Part shown: in pieces, positions 32,476 to 44,739 of the stretch | Position numbering within the stretch: position 1 is the stretch's first letter | How the letters are laid out: each line of letters opens with the position of its first letter | Source of the DNA: Astragalus membranaceus | Lineage: Eukaryota; Streptophyta; Magnoliopsida; Fabales; Fabaceae | NCBI GenBank assembly: GCA_039519185.1 | Contig: CM076849.1 | Span: 68,566,784-68,630,783 of the forward strand | Length of the DNA stretch: 64,000 nt | Reading direction: 5' to 3' | Notes under the pieces: model-generated | Databases searched by the model: none | Told to the model about the DNA's origin: nothing | What the model saw: the letters and a program-made list of their open reading frames with translations, nothing else | Made by a program: the position numbers and the translations under genes

Positions 32476-34354
32476 TGTTAGAAATTACAGGATCATAGAG
32501 ATGAAGTATCTCCTCATATTTGAAATATGCTAAAGAGCTTGATTGAGAGAATTTCTCAAATGGATAATGAAAAATGATAATGAAAAATGAATACAAGATG
32601 CTCTTGATATAGAGCTTAACAAACTAACTGAAAATACTAACTAATTCCTAATAGTTGGAACAACCCCTAACTAACTATTATTTCTAATAGCCTCCCTCAA
32701 GCTGATAGTGGGATCACCATATCAGCTTGAAATACAAAAAAAAAATATTTCAAGCACTCGAATGAAGAAAAAAACAAAAGGGAACAAAAAACTAACTAAA
32801 AATGAAAAAAGCTGTAAAAGTCGTGTTGCGATGCAATCCAATGAATAATGGTTTGTGCTCAAAAAGTCCAATGAATAATGGGCCTAAAGCAGAGCTGAGC
32901 CCAAACAAGAGAAGCCCAAGGTACCCCAAGTCTTCGTGAGCAAGTAGCGAAAGGATTCTGAAAACCAAACGAAACCTAGCAGAAATTGAAAACAAGAACA
33001 CCACCAAAACAGAGAACACGAACACAAAATGTGAACGTCGGCGAAGACGAAATGGAAACTGAGCATGAGCATGAACGATGGATATGTTGTAGTTGAAACA
33101 CCGGCAAAGGAAGTGAGAGAAACGACGCATGACGGAGAAGCAGGCAACGGTGAGATTTCCGCCGGGATCAAAGATGAGGATCGGATTTTCTGCAGGCTTT
33201 ATAGAGATCAAATCGGTGCTCGACGGAGATGAGAATGATCGAATATGATCTGGAATAGGCAGTGACTTGCCGCGATCGAAAATGAAATCATGATGTCGTG
33301 CGGCGGTATAAGGCGGAGATGCAGTTAGACGAAACTGATTTATGGAATTAAAGGTCAAAATGCCAGCAAGAAATGGAAAGGAAACCAGAACAAAAATATA
33401 CGAGGGTGAGAACGCCACCGCGGTGAAGTTGCTGAGGAATCCGATGTGGCTTTTGACGGCGTGCACAACGTTCTTCGAAACTCCGCCTGGATCGTTCGAC
33501 GAAGGATGGGAGTTCTAAAGGCTTTGCAGAGACAAACATCTCCGACGACGGCACAACAATTGGTGATAACAGATTTCCTAATTCCAAGCATGAATGACGA
33601 TTTAGATCAGATGTGAGAAAGACAAATTCAGTGTGCAAAACGCTAATTTGATCTGATGAAGCAGGGAGAACGTTCTTGAAAACCAAAAAGTGATTTGGTA
33701 TCTGCGACATTCTCTTCTCAGGTTTGAGTTTGGAGAAGAAATATTCATTTCTAACTGTCTTATGCGACTTCTCTTCTGCTTTTGCTTCTGAATGCAAGAA
33801 CGCGAAGACATCACTACACGTTCTAGTTTCTGACTTGATTGTGTTAATGGAACAGGTTATTTTCCCAATCTTGACGGTGCATCCTTCGATTTCTGGTATG
33901 ACTGTCTTGATCGGAATCGCCTGCACGATGTCAAAAGTCGATTCTTGGCCGAAGCTACCAAAGATGAAATCACAGTTGCTGATTTCCACCATTGCAGAAA
34001 CTGAATCATCTTCCTTCTTCTTTGGATCATAAAATTCGTCCCCATCATTCGCTTCCGATTCACACACAAAATCTGTCTTTTCTTCATCTTCAAAATCACT
34101 GTAAATCGCGCAACGGTGTCGCTCTGATACCTTGTTAAAAATTACAGGATCATAGAGATGAAGTTTCTCCTCATATTTGAAATATGCTAAAGAGCTTGAT
34201 TGAGAGAATTTCTCAAATGGAATCATATTGATTGAAAAAAGATAATGAAAAATGAATACAAGATGCTCTTTATATAGAGCTTAACAAACTAACTGAAAAT
34301 ACTAACTAATTCCTAATAGTTGGAACAACCCCTAACTAACTATTATTTCTAATA
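32476..34354 (-). mobile_element. Small non-autonomous LTR retroelement in PME2 exon 1, TSD CATCC
   Basis: Total 1,879 bp. The LTRs are 34133-34354 (5' on the minus strand) and 32476-32689 (3'). They start TGTTA(G/A)AAATTACAGG and end TTATTTCTAATA in plus orientation. The target duplication is CATCC (32471-32475 and 34355-34359). The minus-strand primer site GGTATCAGAGC abuts the 5' LTR (34121-34130). A purine-rich TTGAGGGAGGC precedes the 3' LTR. The internal region has no gag, protease, integrase or RT motif. In PME1 and PME3 the site is empty, so insertion came after that duplication. Confidence 0.92.
33348..34226 (-). CDS. Unrecognised reading frame inside the small LTR element
   Basis: A minus-strand frame of 292 codons that begins within the LTR. 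The part after the primer site is acidic at first (IYSDFEDEEKTDF, DPKKKEDD). It then has a mixed region (FGQESTFDIVQAIPIKTVIP, FVERSRRSFEERCARRQKP). I recognise no domain and no CCHC knuckle. It could be a captured host fragment or a degenerate gag-like protein. A second minus frame (33466-32792) overlaps its end in another frame and is Ser/Phe-rich without a known domain. The ATG in the LTR may not be the true start. Function unknown. Confidence 0.35.
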   Translation of the reverse strand: MIPFEKFSQSSSLAYFKYEEKLHLYDPVIFNKVSERHRCAIYSDFEDEEKTDFVCESEANDGDEFYDPKKKEDDSVSAMVEISNCDFIFGSFGQESTFDIVQAIPIKTVIPEIEGCTVKIGKITCSINTIKSETRTCSDVFAFLHSEAKAEEKSHKTVRNEYFFSKLKPEKRMSQIPNHFLVFKNVLPASSDQISVLHTEFVFLTSDLNRHSCLELGNLLSPIVVPSSEMFVSAKPLELPSFVERSRRSFEERCARRQKPHRIPQQLHRGGVLTLVYFCSGFLSISCWHFDL

Positions 34355-35962
34355 CATCCAACGTTGTTTTATCCGATGACAAAATTCCAATTCCAGCTGA
34401 GAAAAGTCAATTAGATTCATGGTTCAATGCCAATGTTGGTCCATTGGCTCAAAGAAAAGGCAGTTTAGATCCTGCATTGGTAACGGCAGAAGAAGGTGCT
34501 AATGATATAAAAGTAATGCAAGATGGTAGTTGACAATTCAAGACCATCACTGATGCAATTAATAGCATACCAAATGGAAATACCCAACGTGTGATTGTGT
34601 ATATTGGTGGTGGAAATTATAATGAGAAAATCAAATTTGACCTTCTATTGAAAAAGCTGCGTTTTATAATTGCAAGGTATTGAGATTCCAGGACACATTA
34701 TGTGATGATAGGGGTAAACATTTCTTCAAAGATTGCTTAATTCAAGGCACTGTGGATTTCATTTTTGGAAGTGGCAAGTAACTATATTTGGTAAGTACTT
34801 TATATAAAATATAGTTAGGAACTGTTTGGCAGATCCCATCAGCAAACTTGACAGCGGATTTGACTAGCAAATTTGATTAATAGGTGACAAATTTGATTAG
34901 TAGCTTGATAGCGGATTTGACTAGCAAGCTTAATGTTTTTTTCAAATGCTATTTCAAGTAGCGTTTGAGTAGATAGTGTATAACTTCTACAGCGTGTTTG
35001 GTAGCTATGAAAACCAAGAAAAAACAAAAGAAAGGAAAGAAAAGTAAAGGAATATGTCATTTTCGTTGTTTGGTTGTTTCAATGGAAAGTTTTAGTTTGT
35101 CACACCAAATATTGTTTCCCAATTTTGGAAAGAAAAGTATGTGAAAACACAATTTTTTTTAAGTAAATGCCATTATTAACCTTACACTCAAATTAATGCA
35201 TTGTAATAATAAATATTTTTACATTTTTAATAAAGGTTACTTTTGTTATTTTATACATACACATTTTTATTTCTTCTCACTTTTTATCTTCTTAAACAAT
35301 GAAAGAGAAAATTTCTATATTTCTTCCCTTTCACTTTCACTTAAACCAAGCAACTAAAAAATCATCTCACTACTCTCTTTTTTTCCTATCAATTTCTTTC
35401 CTCTCACTTTCTTCTGTGAACCGGTAGTAATTAATGAAGTTTTACTTATTTGTTTTGCGATACATACAGAACAATGAATTGAGAGCGCTTGGCGCAGAAG
35501 GGCCAACGGTGATAGTGGCACAAGCAAGAAAAAGTGAGGCTGAAGATTATATCTACTCATTTGTTCATTGTGACGTCACTGGAACTGGACAAGACACAAT
35601 CTTGGCTAGAACATGGATGTCTAACCCTAAAGTCATCTTTGCTTAGTCCATGTTGTCCATTGTTGTTAACCCAATAGCAATGAATGACGACTTACACCCT
35701 GAATATACCAAGTAACTAACTCCACTAATTCAATATTAATTGCACGTCATTAGTAGTAAATTTCTAGATTTATGTAAAATTAACACATAATGTTACCTAC
35801 AGGACTTCATACTATGGAGACTACAAGAACACAAGACCTAGGGCAGACACCAAAACGCGTCCAAGCTTCACAAAACAACTAACTGATGCAGAGGCCAAAC
35901 CTTTCATTACGCTTGGACTGATTGAAGGCTCAAAATGGCTCCTTCCTCCTCCTAAAGTCTAA

Positions 35963-37029
35963 TTAATTACCATATTAACCCTATCTTCTATTCCGACTTG
36001 AAGAGGGAATTAGATTCACTGCAGTCAACTCTATTTATCTATATCCATTTGTAATTATTTTTTTAATTAAGCAAATTAAAAGGTTATGATATCTCTAACG
36101 GGATATCAAATGGCTCCAATGACTATATAGTCAATCTTGACTCATTTGGACTTGGTCATGCGCCCCACATTTTAGTGAGTGGTGAATTGGTGAAAGGAAG
36201 TTAACTAGATTAATTACTTAAGTTATTGGAGTTCTTATGATATATGTATTTTCTTTTGTATTAGTTTTACCATTTCAAGATTAAGTTAGGTCCTTGTAAA
36301 GCTTAGAATAACAATTCACAAGGGGTGCATTCAGGGGTGAATGCACTGTCAACCCCGTATACGTATTTTGCCAATGGAAAATGTATTTTATTTTCTTTCA
36401 AGCAAAGTTAATTCAATTCTAAAATACAACTCAAATATGATTGAAACAGATAAATAACTTTAAGATCAAATGTAACAATGTTTAAATTATAATGAGTATT
36501 TTTCTTTTTTGTTGGATAAATTACAATGAGTATTTTTATGAGTCTTCAGTTTATTTTAAAAATAATAATAAAAATTTGTGATGTAGGCTTTCCAGAAAAC
36601 TCGTCAAACATGTCATATGTCCTATTAATGAATCGAAAATAACATTCTAATTTGAAACTTTTTTCACAAAAATAGAAAACAATCAAAAAATGTTAAACTT
36701 TTCATCTTTCTAAATTTAAAATACATTGATTCAAACTTTTCTACCACTTGATACACCAAAAAATTGTTCTCAATTAGTTTAAAAATACGTTTTAATGGCA
36801 ACAGTGTATTAAACATACAATGATTTAATAGAAATTGTAATAACTATTTATGAGTAATTAATTTTTTACTAAAATAACTTTGTCATCATAAACTAAAATC
36901 CGAGATATGTCTTCTTAAATCTGAGATAATAGGGTTCATGTATTTAACGTTTTATAAATGACATAATTAATTACAAAAAAGTTCCTCCTATGTTGCAAAA
37001 AAACCATTATTCGATTTTCAAAATAAAAC
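35963..37029. other. PME2 3' flank, no gene
   Basis: Homologous to the PME1 and PME3 3' flanks. It carries the conserved hairpin GTGCATTCA-GGGG-TGAATGCAC at 36325-36346. No coding sequence was found. Confidence 0.7.
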
Positions 37030-37129
37030 TTCACGAGTCTTCAAAGAGCAGATAAAGTACATGGAGAACAGTTATGGAGGAATACCAAAGTCACGACCCA
37101 ACCAATTAGCTAACATATACTAGAGTTGC

Positions 37130-37480
37130 AGAAATGACATCTAACAAAGCAATGAGTTTCCGACTTTAGTTTATCACGACACATGACACAATAGAGACAA
37201 ATGTATCTAGAATAACTCCCATCTTTAGCATGTTTGTTTGAGTCAAAGCACGATCTAAAAGCAATTGCCTAGATAAGACAAATATTTTGGAAGGAGCAAA
37301 ACTCTTCCAAAGGTTATTATGGAACAATAGTTTGTAATTTGAAACTTGATTTGTCGAAAAAGGGCACATAGAGAGAAAGGAGTAGGTAGAGCCCACTAAA
37401 AAAGTACCACTAGGATCCCTGGTCTAGACACGCTCGAAGGACAAGGATGAAGAAGCAAACAAGAGAGTAAGCTTAGCCTT
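37130..37480 (-). pseudogene. LINE zf-RVT relic in D3
   Basis: The minus frame 37396-37166 reads GSTYSFLSMCPF, LWKSFAPSKIFVLSRQLLLD and LKMGVILDTFVSIVSCVV. It is the same fossil as in the other D segments, with a short open frame. Confidence 0.62.
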
Positions 37481-38345
37481 TAGCTCCCTTCGCAGGAATA
37501 GAAACATATATTAAGCAATGGTGTTTTGTTTGTTGGATGTCAAGGAGTAATCATACCGGTCCAAACATTTTTAAATTCTTTGAAAGAATCCACATTAGGC
37601 TATAAAAATATTTGCATTGAATTGATAGAGTTCTAAAAAGAATCAATGTTGGGCATTAAGAAACAACCAACGTGGTATTGGTAGTGTTCTAAACATTTTA
37701 AATTCTTTAAAGAATCCACATTGTGCCTTTACAAACAACCAGTGTGGTATTTTAAGAGTGTTAAAGTTTATTTACATCAGAACTACCCCAACGATCATCT
37801 TCTTAAAATCGGCGTTGAATTTGAGGCGTGTAGTGCACTAAAACGAGATTTTAAGGATTCATTTAGGAAAATTAGTTTACTGTAAAGATGTACATATACA
37901 ACAAAATCAAGTTTTACATAACTAGTTTAACAAATTAAAAAATTCTTAAATCTAAGATTCTGATTGTGATATTCGGTTACTAATGTCACTCTACATTGGA
38001 CTGATAACTAGTTTTCTAATGTTATCTGTTAATTGAAAACGTCACCTCAAACATAGTGAATTATAAAATTCAGTAACATAAAATATTAAATAAACAGTTA
38101 ATGATTTTTCCAGGCATATATGCAAGATATGAAAAATCATCTCGGAAGCTATATAATAGGTGACATTTTTGTATTCCGAAAAGGTTTTTACGAAAACATT
38201 TTTTGTACAATCACCGGGGTAACCGATTTCGGTCAGGTGTGCCTAATATGGCACAAGCGTCACTCTGAATATGCAAATCACCTTTGTATTTGTCAAAGCT
38301 AAGTCATTTATCAACACCTTTGAATTATCATATAATTTATCATAG

Positions 38346-38915
38346 TATTTTTTTTGATAAGCAAATGTATTAAGGGGCGCACAAGGGGTGCACCAACCCC
38401 TTACACATAGGGGCCTCATTAAAACCTCTGAGGACCAAAACCCAATGGGAAAAGAACCCAGTGAGGGAAAAAGAGTACCCCGACTACATTGTTCAATACA
38501 AAACGGTCGTTCGATAACAAAACGAAATTACAAAGAAAGTAGACATCCCATCGGACAACTATACCAACTCCGACCACCCATCCCCACAAGCTCTCACTTG
38601 CCTAGCCTTGAACCAAGCCCAAGCGCAATCCTTTATACCCGAAATCAATCCCGGAATTGTAGCAGCCTCCCCTTTAAAAATTACCTTATTTCTTGTCAAC
38701 CAAATATTCCAAATTACCGCCAGCCATATAAAATGTTTAACTCACTTTTGTTTCTTCTCTTTAATCAGCTTCCCGAATGCCATAAAATGAGCCTGAGTAT
38801 CCTCCTCTTCCACAAAAGGAATGGCCAGTCAACCACATACATGCTGCCATATCGTTTTTGCGACTCTGCAGTTCCGAAAAATATGTTTAATACACTTATC
38901 TTCGTTTAAGAAAAA
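38346..38915 (-). mobile_element. LINE (L1-type) 3' end, 5'-truncated, in D3
   Basis: In minus sense, the end of an ORF2-like frame (WLAVIWNIWLTRNKVIFKGE, CAWAWFKARQVRACGDGW) is followed by a 3' UTR. It ends in CTTATCAAAAAAAA at about 38346-38360. The truncated 5' end, terminal poly-A and imperfect flanking ATAG(T/A)ATTT duplications (about 38343 and 38911) are hallmarks of L1 insertion. D1, D2 and D4 have the empty site (TTATCATAGAATTTCTTAAG). Confidence 0.82.
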
Positions 38916-41045
38916 TAGAATTTCTTAAGTAATGTAGTTTGAGAACATCTCTAGTCACGTAGATTACTTACTCTATATAGTGCAGAATTTTTCAGTAGCA
39001 ATACACAATATATGGCACTTATTCCAACTAACTAAACATGATTTTAGGAAATTCTAAAAGAAATCCTAGAAAAAATAAATCATTTCTCCAATAACCACAT
39101 CCACATATCTCAAAACTGAAATTCTCAAGCAAAAATTAAACCTTATATCTTGCATGCATATTCACCATTCATTTATCCAAAGAAAATCATGTAGGAATTT
39201 CTTATTACTCAACATAGAAAATAAATCAAATCCCAAAGCACGGACACCTAAGAGAGGTTTTTAAAGGGTTTATTTACATTAGAAATTTAGGAGAGGAGTT
39301 GGAATTCTCAATATTGCTCTGGTTCCTATCTAGCTCCTAAATAAGAATCCTAACTTCTACCAACCAAGATCCTTCCATAGCTATCATTATTCCATTTTCC
39401 TTCTTCTCTTCAGCCAGCTGTAGAAATGTTAAAAGGGATGAGAGTTGATTTTCTTCTTTATTTTGTTGATGGGGAAGAGAGCTTGTACTCCATTCCCCCT
39501 TCTCCTCTCACAACCTCACTCTACTGTCTCTCTATTCTCCCTCTTTTTTATTCCTTTTTTTGGCTAGTAATAAAATGAAAAATGAGAGAAGGGCTGCATG
39601 TTTCTCTATATTTAGGTTGGGTGAAGAAATAAATTAGAGATTGTGGGCCTTCCCGAATTCTGGGGGTTTAGTAGATAAATCCCGAATTCGGCCTTCCCTC
39701 TATTACTTAACCCTCTTATTCTAATCCCATAATTAAGGGAATCTTGGACGACGCAGCAACAAGAACCACCGCCACAACAACAACCATTCGAAGCTCGGAC
39801 GCAGTGGCAAACGTCCAGTTGTCCTCCATGGTGGCCACAACAACAAATCAACTCTCCGATGCAGCAACAACAAATCGACTTTTCCAATGTCATATTATTG
39901 TTCATAAATATAAGACGTTGCTTTGTTTTAAACTGCTGATTCTGTTAGTAGTAAATTTTGAAACTTTTGTTTGATTGATTAAATGGATGAAAGGATAATT
40001 TCTTTATAGCCTCAAACGCACCCTCTGTATCCTCATGCATCAGTGGCAGTTACCTCAATATGATCCCCTCCGAAATAGGTTTATTAAGGAGGAGACTCCA
40101 TGCAAACGCTACAACTTTAGACGGGGAACTACTTTTCAACCGCTCATACGGCTCTTGTGGCCCCATCACCGTCAGAGGTCTATTGAGGTTATTTTAATGC
40201 TGATGGGCACAACTCAGAAATTTATGTCCAAATTTAAATGTATCATACCAAAGTCACGACCCAACCAATTAACTAAAGATCGGAAGAAGTAGATGGAGAA
40301 CAATTATAGAGGCATACCAAAGTCTGACCCAATCAATTAGCTAACATATACTAGAGTCGCACAAAAAAAATCACATCTAAAAAAGAGATGAGTTGCCGAC
40401 TATAGATTATCTCGACACATCACAGGATAGTGGCATGTATCTAGAATAACTCCCCTCTTTAGCATGTTTTTTGAGACAAAGCACGATCTAACGGCAATTG
40501 CAAGAGAGGACGATGAGTTTGGAAGGAGCAAAACTCTTCCAAAGCTTATTAACGACTAGAAGTTTGTGATTTGAAACCAACATTGTCGCAAAGCTTATTC
40601 GTGATTTTCCATAAAATTCCACAGCTTAACCAATTGTGATTCAAAGAATGTTTTGAACTTATCTTTTTAATAGCCAAAATTGATTCCAATAAACACGGGG
40701 CCGTTTACATGTATGCCTTCATCTTCCGTAAGTGTTTATGTATAAATCAGACCTTTTCCTCACATGTTTCAAGTTTCAACCTAGAGGTCGAGCTCTAATG
40801 TCAACCAAAGTAAGCAATTTAAAATACTAAAACAGATGTTGACTAGGGTTTTACAAAAACAATTCTGAAAACAACAAATTGATTATGTTTTTCAAGCTTC
40901 AGTTCTTAAAATTTCTTTAAATCTTTGATAACGTGGCTAAACTTCTAGCTTCTTAGGATAATGTGACCTCAAGCCTCTAAGGAATAAAAGTCACTATCAG
41001 GCAAGACTCTAACCAAAACCCGCACTTCTCAAATAGAGTGTTGGC

Positions 41046-41320
41046 TTAGATCCACTCGTATAGACCAGTCCACAACAATGTGTACTAGTCCCCTCGCTGA
41101 ATTGTAGGTGCCTCGAGAGGCAGGACAGTTGACCCAGAGTTTTATCGCTGCTCCGTACCCAATGTGTACTTTCTCGTATCTTTTCACGTTTCTACAATAA
41201 CTACATTCTAAATTATTACACGCTACTATTTCACTACCAATCTTTAATTCACGGCCTAGATTCACTTTACCAAACTCTTTCCAATTTTAGCAAACAAAAA
41301 AAACTTCTTTCCAGTTTTTT
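41046..41320. other. Unrecognised 270-bp segment replacing part of U3
   Basis: It begins GGCTTAGATCCACTCGTATAG and includes GGTGCCTCGAGAGGCAGGA, which holds an 8-bp palindromic GCCTCGAGAGGC-like core. It is not found in U1 or U2. No terminal repeats were found. Origin unknown. Confidence 0.45.
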
Positions 41321-41487
41321 GGTGGATAAACTCTAATTAATTTCGGCTTATACATATGTATGGTTAGAAACAAAAAATTCTTAAATAACTTAAGAAATTC
41401 ATACCATCCCCATGTTTAATTTTAGATTCCCTAACAAAAAAAAGGTTGAATCAAATTAACTGTCTAAATTAAGTCTCAGGAATCTCT

Positions 41488-41493
41488 TATAAA
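41488..41493 (+). promoter_or_regulatory. PME3 TATA box
   Basis: TATAAA lies 49 bp upstream of the PME3 ATG, in the same context as at PME1. Confidence 0.65.
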
Positions 41494-41541
41494 TTCCAAG
41501 ACCAATCACCTATTCACCTAAACAAATTGAAAACAAGAAAA

Positions 41542-43575
41542 ATGGCTTCAAAAACAAGAATCTCTACAATTAACGTAGCAATCATATTCATAGTAACATT
41601 TGTAACATCCAACGTTGTTTTATCCGATGACAATGTCCCAATTCCAGCTGATAAAGCACAACTAAATTCATGGTTCAATGCCAATGTTGGTCCATTGGCT
41701 CAAAGAAAAGCCAGTTTAGATCCTGCATTGGTAACAGCAGAAGAAGGTGCTAAGGTTATAAAAGTAATGCAAGATGGTAGTGGACAATTCAAAACCATCA
41801 CTGATGCTATTAATAGCATACCAAATGGAAATACAAAGCGTGTGATTTTGTATATTGGTGGTGGAAATTATAATGAGAAAATCAAAATTGAAAGGACAAA
41901 ACCTTTTATTACGTTGTATGGAGCACCAGGTACTATGCCAAATTTGACCTTTGGTGGCACTGCAAAACAATATGGAACTGTTTATAGTGGTACTTTGACT
42001 GTTGAATCAGATTATTTTGTTGCTGCTAACATCATGATCTCGGTTTGTATACTATATCTATCTCAAAATTTCCTTCTATCAATATGTATAAGTTTAAATG
42101 TCTATTATTGAGAAATAACGTATTTTGATGATATAGAATTCTGCACCAAGACCTGATGGAAGAAAACAGGGTGAGCAAGCTGTTGCATTGAGAATTTCTG
42201 GTGAAAAAGCTGCGTTTTACAATTGCAAGCTATTGGGATTCCAGGACACATTATGTGATGATAGGGGTAAACATTTCTTCAAAGATTGCTTAATTCAAGG
42301 CACTGTGGATTTCATTTTTGGAAGTGGAAAGTCACTATATTTGGTAAGTACTTTATATAAAATATATTTAGGAACTGTTTCGCAGATCCCATCAGCAAGC
42401 TTGATAGCGGATTTGACTAGCAATTTTGATTAGTAGGTGACGAATTTAATTTGTAGCTTGATAGCGGATTTGACTAGCAAGCTTAATGTTTTTTTCAAAT
42501 GCTACTTCAAGTAGCGTTTGAGCAGATAGTGTATAACTTCAACTTTTTTTTTGGTATTTGTACTCTTACCAAAGAGAGCCTTAATTTTTCTGTTCAAAGA
42601 CACTATACACCGTGTTTGGTAGCTATGAAAATCAAGAAAAAATAAAAGAAAGGAAAAAAGGAAAGGAATATGTCATTTTCCGTTGTTTGGTTGTTTCAAT
42701 GGAAAGTTTTAGTGTGTCACACCAAGTTTTGTTTCCCAATTTTGGAAATAAAAGTAAGAGAAAACACAATTTTTTAAAGTAAATGACATAAATAACCTTA
42801 CACTAAAACTAATGCCTTGTAATAAAAAATATTTATACATTTTTAATAAAGGTTATTTTTGCTATTTTATACATACACATTTTTCTTTCCTCTCACTTTT
42901 TATCTTCTTACACAATGAAAGAGAAAACTTCTACATTTCTTTCCTTTCACTTTCACTTAAACCAAACAACTAAAAATTCATCTCACTACTCTCTTTTTTT
43001 CCTATCACTTTCTTTCCTCTCACTTTCTTCTGTGAACCGGTAGTAATTAATGAAGTTTTATTTATTTGTTTTGTGATACATACAGAACAATGAATTGAGA
43101 GCGCTTGGCGCAGAAGGGCCAACGGTGATAGTGGCACAAGCAAGAAAAAGTGAGGCAGAAGATTATATCTACTCATTTGTACATTGTGACGTCACTGGAA
43201 CTGGACAAGACACATTCTTGGCTAGAACATGGATGTCTAACCCTAAAGTCATCTTTGCTTACTCCATGTTGTCCACTGTTGTTAACCCAATAGCATGGAA
43301 TGACGACTTACACCCTGAATATACTAAGTAACAAACTCCACTAATTCAACATTAATTGCACATCATTAGTAGTAATTTTCTAGATTTATGTAATATTAAC
43401 ACATGATACCTACAGGACTTCATACTATGGAGAGTACAAGAACACAGGACCTAGGGCAGACCCCAAAACGCGTCCAAGCTTCACAAAACAACTAACTGAT
43501 GCTGAGGCCAAACCTTTCATTACGCTTGGAATGATTGAAGGCTCAAAATGGCTCCTTCCTCCTCCTAAAGTCTAA
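41542..43575 (+). CDS. Pectin methylesterase PME3 (pollen PPME1-like), intact
   Basis: Near-identical paralogue of PME1 with the same reaction and secreted location. Exons are 41542-42042, 42137-42343, 43086-43327 and 43416-43575. Each exon has exactly the length of its PME1 counterpart (501, 207, 242 and 160 bp), and the product is 369 residues. A signal peptide, GNYNEK, EQAVALRISG, GFQDTL, GTVDFIFGSG and LARTWMS are all present. Differences from PME1 are few, for example DKAQLNSW for EKSQLDSW, TKRVILYI for TQRVIVYI, and GAPGTMP for GAPGNMP. The homologous 5' flank is only about 200 bp long, compared with more than 1 kb in PME1, so regulation may differ. No disabling change is visible. Confidence 0.93.
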
Positions 43576-44639
43576 TTCATTACCATATTAACACTATCTT
43601 CTAATCTGACTTGAAGAGGGAATTAGATTCACTGCAGTGAACTCTTTTTATCTATATGCATTGGTAATTATTTTTTTAATAAAGCAAATCAAAAGGTTAT
43701 GATTTCTCTAACGGGATATCAATTGGCTCCAACGACTATATAGTCAATCTTGGCTCATTTGGACTTGGTCATGCGCCCCACATTTTAGTGAGTGGTGAAT
43801 TGGTGAAAAGAAGTTCAATAGATTAATTACTTATGTTATTGGAGTTTCTATGATATGTAATTTCTTTTGTATTAGGTTTAACATTTTAAGATTAAGTTAG
43901 GTCCTTGTAAAGCTAAGAATAACAATTCACGAGGGGTGCATTCAGGGGTGAATGCACTGTCAACCCCTTATACGTATTTTGTCAATGGAAAATGTATTTT
44001 ATTTTCTTTCAAACAAAGTTAATACAATTCTAAAATACAACTCAAATATGATTGAAATAGATAAATAACTTTAAGATCAAATGTAACAGTGTTTAAATTA
44101 TAATGAGTATTTTTCTTTTTTGTTGGATAAATTACAATGAGTATTTTTATGAGTCTTCAATTTATTTTAAAAATAATAATAAAACTTGTGATGTAGGCTT
44201 TCCAGAAAACTCGTCAAACATGTCATATGTCCTATTAATGAATCGAAAATAACATTCTAATTTGACACATTTTTCACAAAGTGTTAAACTTTTCATCTTT
44301 CTAAATTTAAAATACATTGATTCAAACTTTTCTACCCCTTGATACACCAAAAAATTGTTCTCAGTTAGTTTAAAAATACGTTATAATGGCAACGGTGCAT
44401 TAAACATACAACAATTTAATAGAAATTCTAATAACTATCTATGAGTAATTAATTTTTTACTAAAATAACTTTGTCATCATAAACTAAAATCCGTTATAAT
44501 AGGGTTTCATGTATTTAACGTATTTTAAATGACATAATTAATTACAAAGAAGTTCATCCTTGTGTTGCAAAAAACCATTATTCGATTTTCAAAATAAAAC
44601 TTCACGAGTCTTCAAGACATGTCTTCTTACTCTTCTATA
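43576..44639. other. PME3 3' flank, no gene
   Basis: Homologous to the PME1 and PME2 3' flanks. The conserved hairpin is at 43936-43957. Minor deletions relative to PME1 occur (for example after TTTTTCACAAAG near 44280). No coding sequence was found. Confidence 0.7.
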
Positions 44640-44739
44640 TCAAAGAGCAGATGAAGTACATGGAGAATATTTATGAAGGCATACCAAAGTCCAGACCCAA
44701 CCAATTAGCTACATATACCAGAGTTGCAGAAATGGCATC

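Larger units (their letters stand above)
32402..35962 (+). pseudogene. Pectin methylesterase PME2, pseudogene interrupted by an LTR element
   Basis: Homologous to PME1 and PME3 but broken in several ways. The start codon is lost through a small deletion at about 32410 (the sequence reads AAAAATCCACAAAA where PME1 has AAAAATGGCCTCAAAA). An LTR element (32476-34354, TSD CATCC) lies in exon 1. A TGA replaces the Gly codon after DGS near 34531. A deletion after GAGAAAATCAAA (about 34635) fuses late exon 1 to mid exon 2 and removes intron 1. A TAG replaces Tyr in exon 3 near 35645. Exon 3 starts at about 35470 and exon 4 at about 35803, ending at 35960-35962. It cannot make an enzyme. Confidence 0.93.
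37030..39990. repeat. D3: downstream segment of the PME2 unit
   Basis: Homologous to D1, D2, D4 and D5. The LINE zf-RVT relic (minus) is at about 37130-37480. The array of about 85-bp repeats is at 37570-37770. A LINE 3' end is inserted at 38346-38915, at the same site as in D5. About 38 bp around the GTCTTCTACAACTTATAC landmark are deleted at about 38957. The CAACAACAA-rich stretch near 39740-39880 closes the segment. Confidence 0.8.
39991..41520. repeat. U3: truncated upstream segment of the PME3 unit
   Basis: Homologous to U1 from about 19495 to 20400. It includes the zf-RVT relic (minus, 40390-40590) and the start of the Gypsy RT fossil. At about 41046 homology stops. About 270 bp of unrelated sequence follow, and homology to U1 resumes only at about 41325 (TGGATAAACTCTAA). 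Roughly 900 bp of U1-type upstream DNA are missing. An open minus frame (41265-41029) in the replaced stretch matches nothing I know. Confidence 0.78.

Noticed and set aside
38388..38909. 173-codon plus-strand frame
   Set aside because: It lies antisense to the LINE 3' end, whose minus-strand ORF2 remnant and poly-A give the better explanation. The D5 copy does not keep the frame.
41029..41265. 78-codon minus frame in U3 as a gene or organelle-derived insert
   Set aside because: No known domain or organelle gene was recognised, and the frame is short. It is recorded only as an unrecognised segment.
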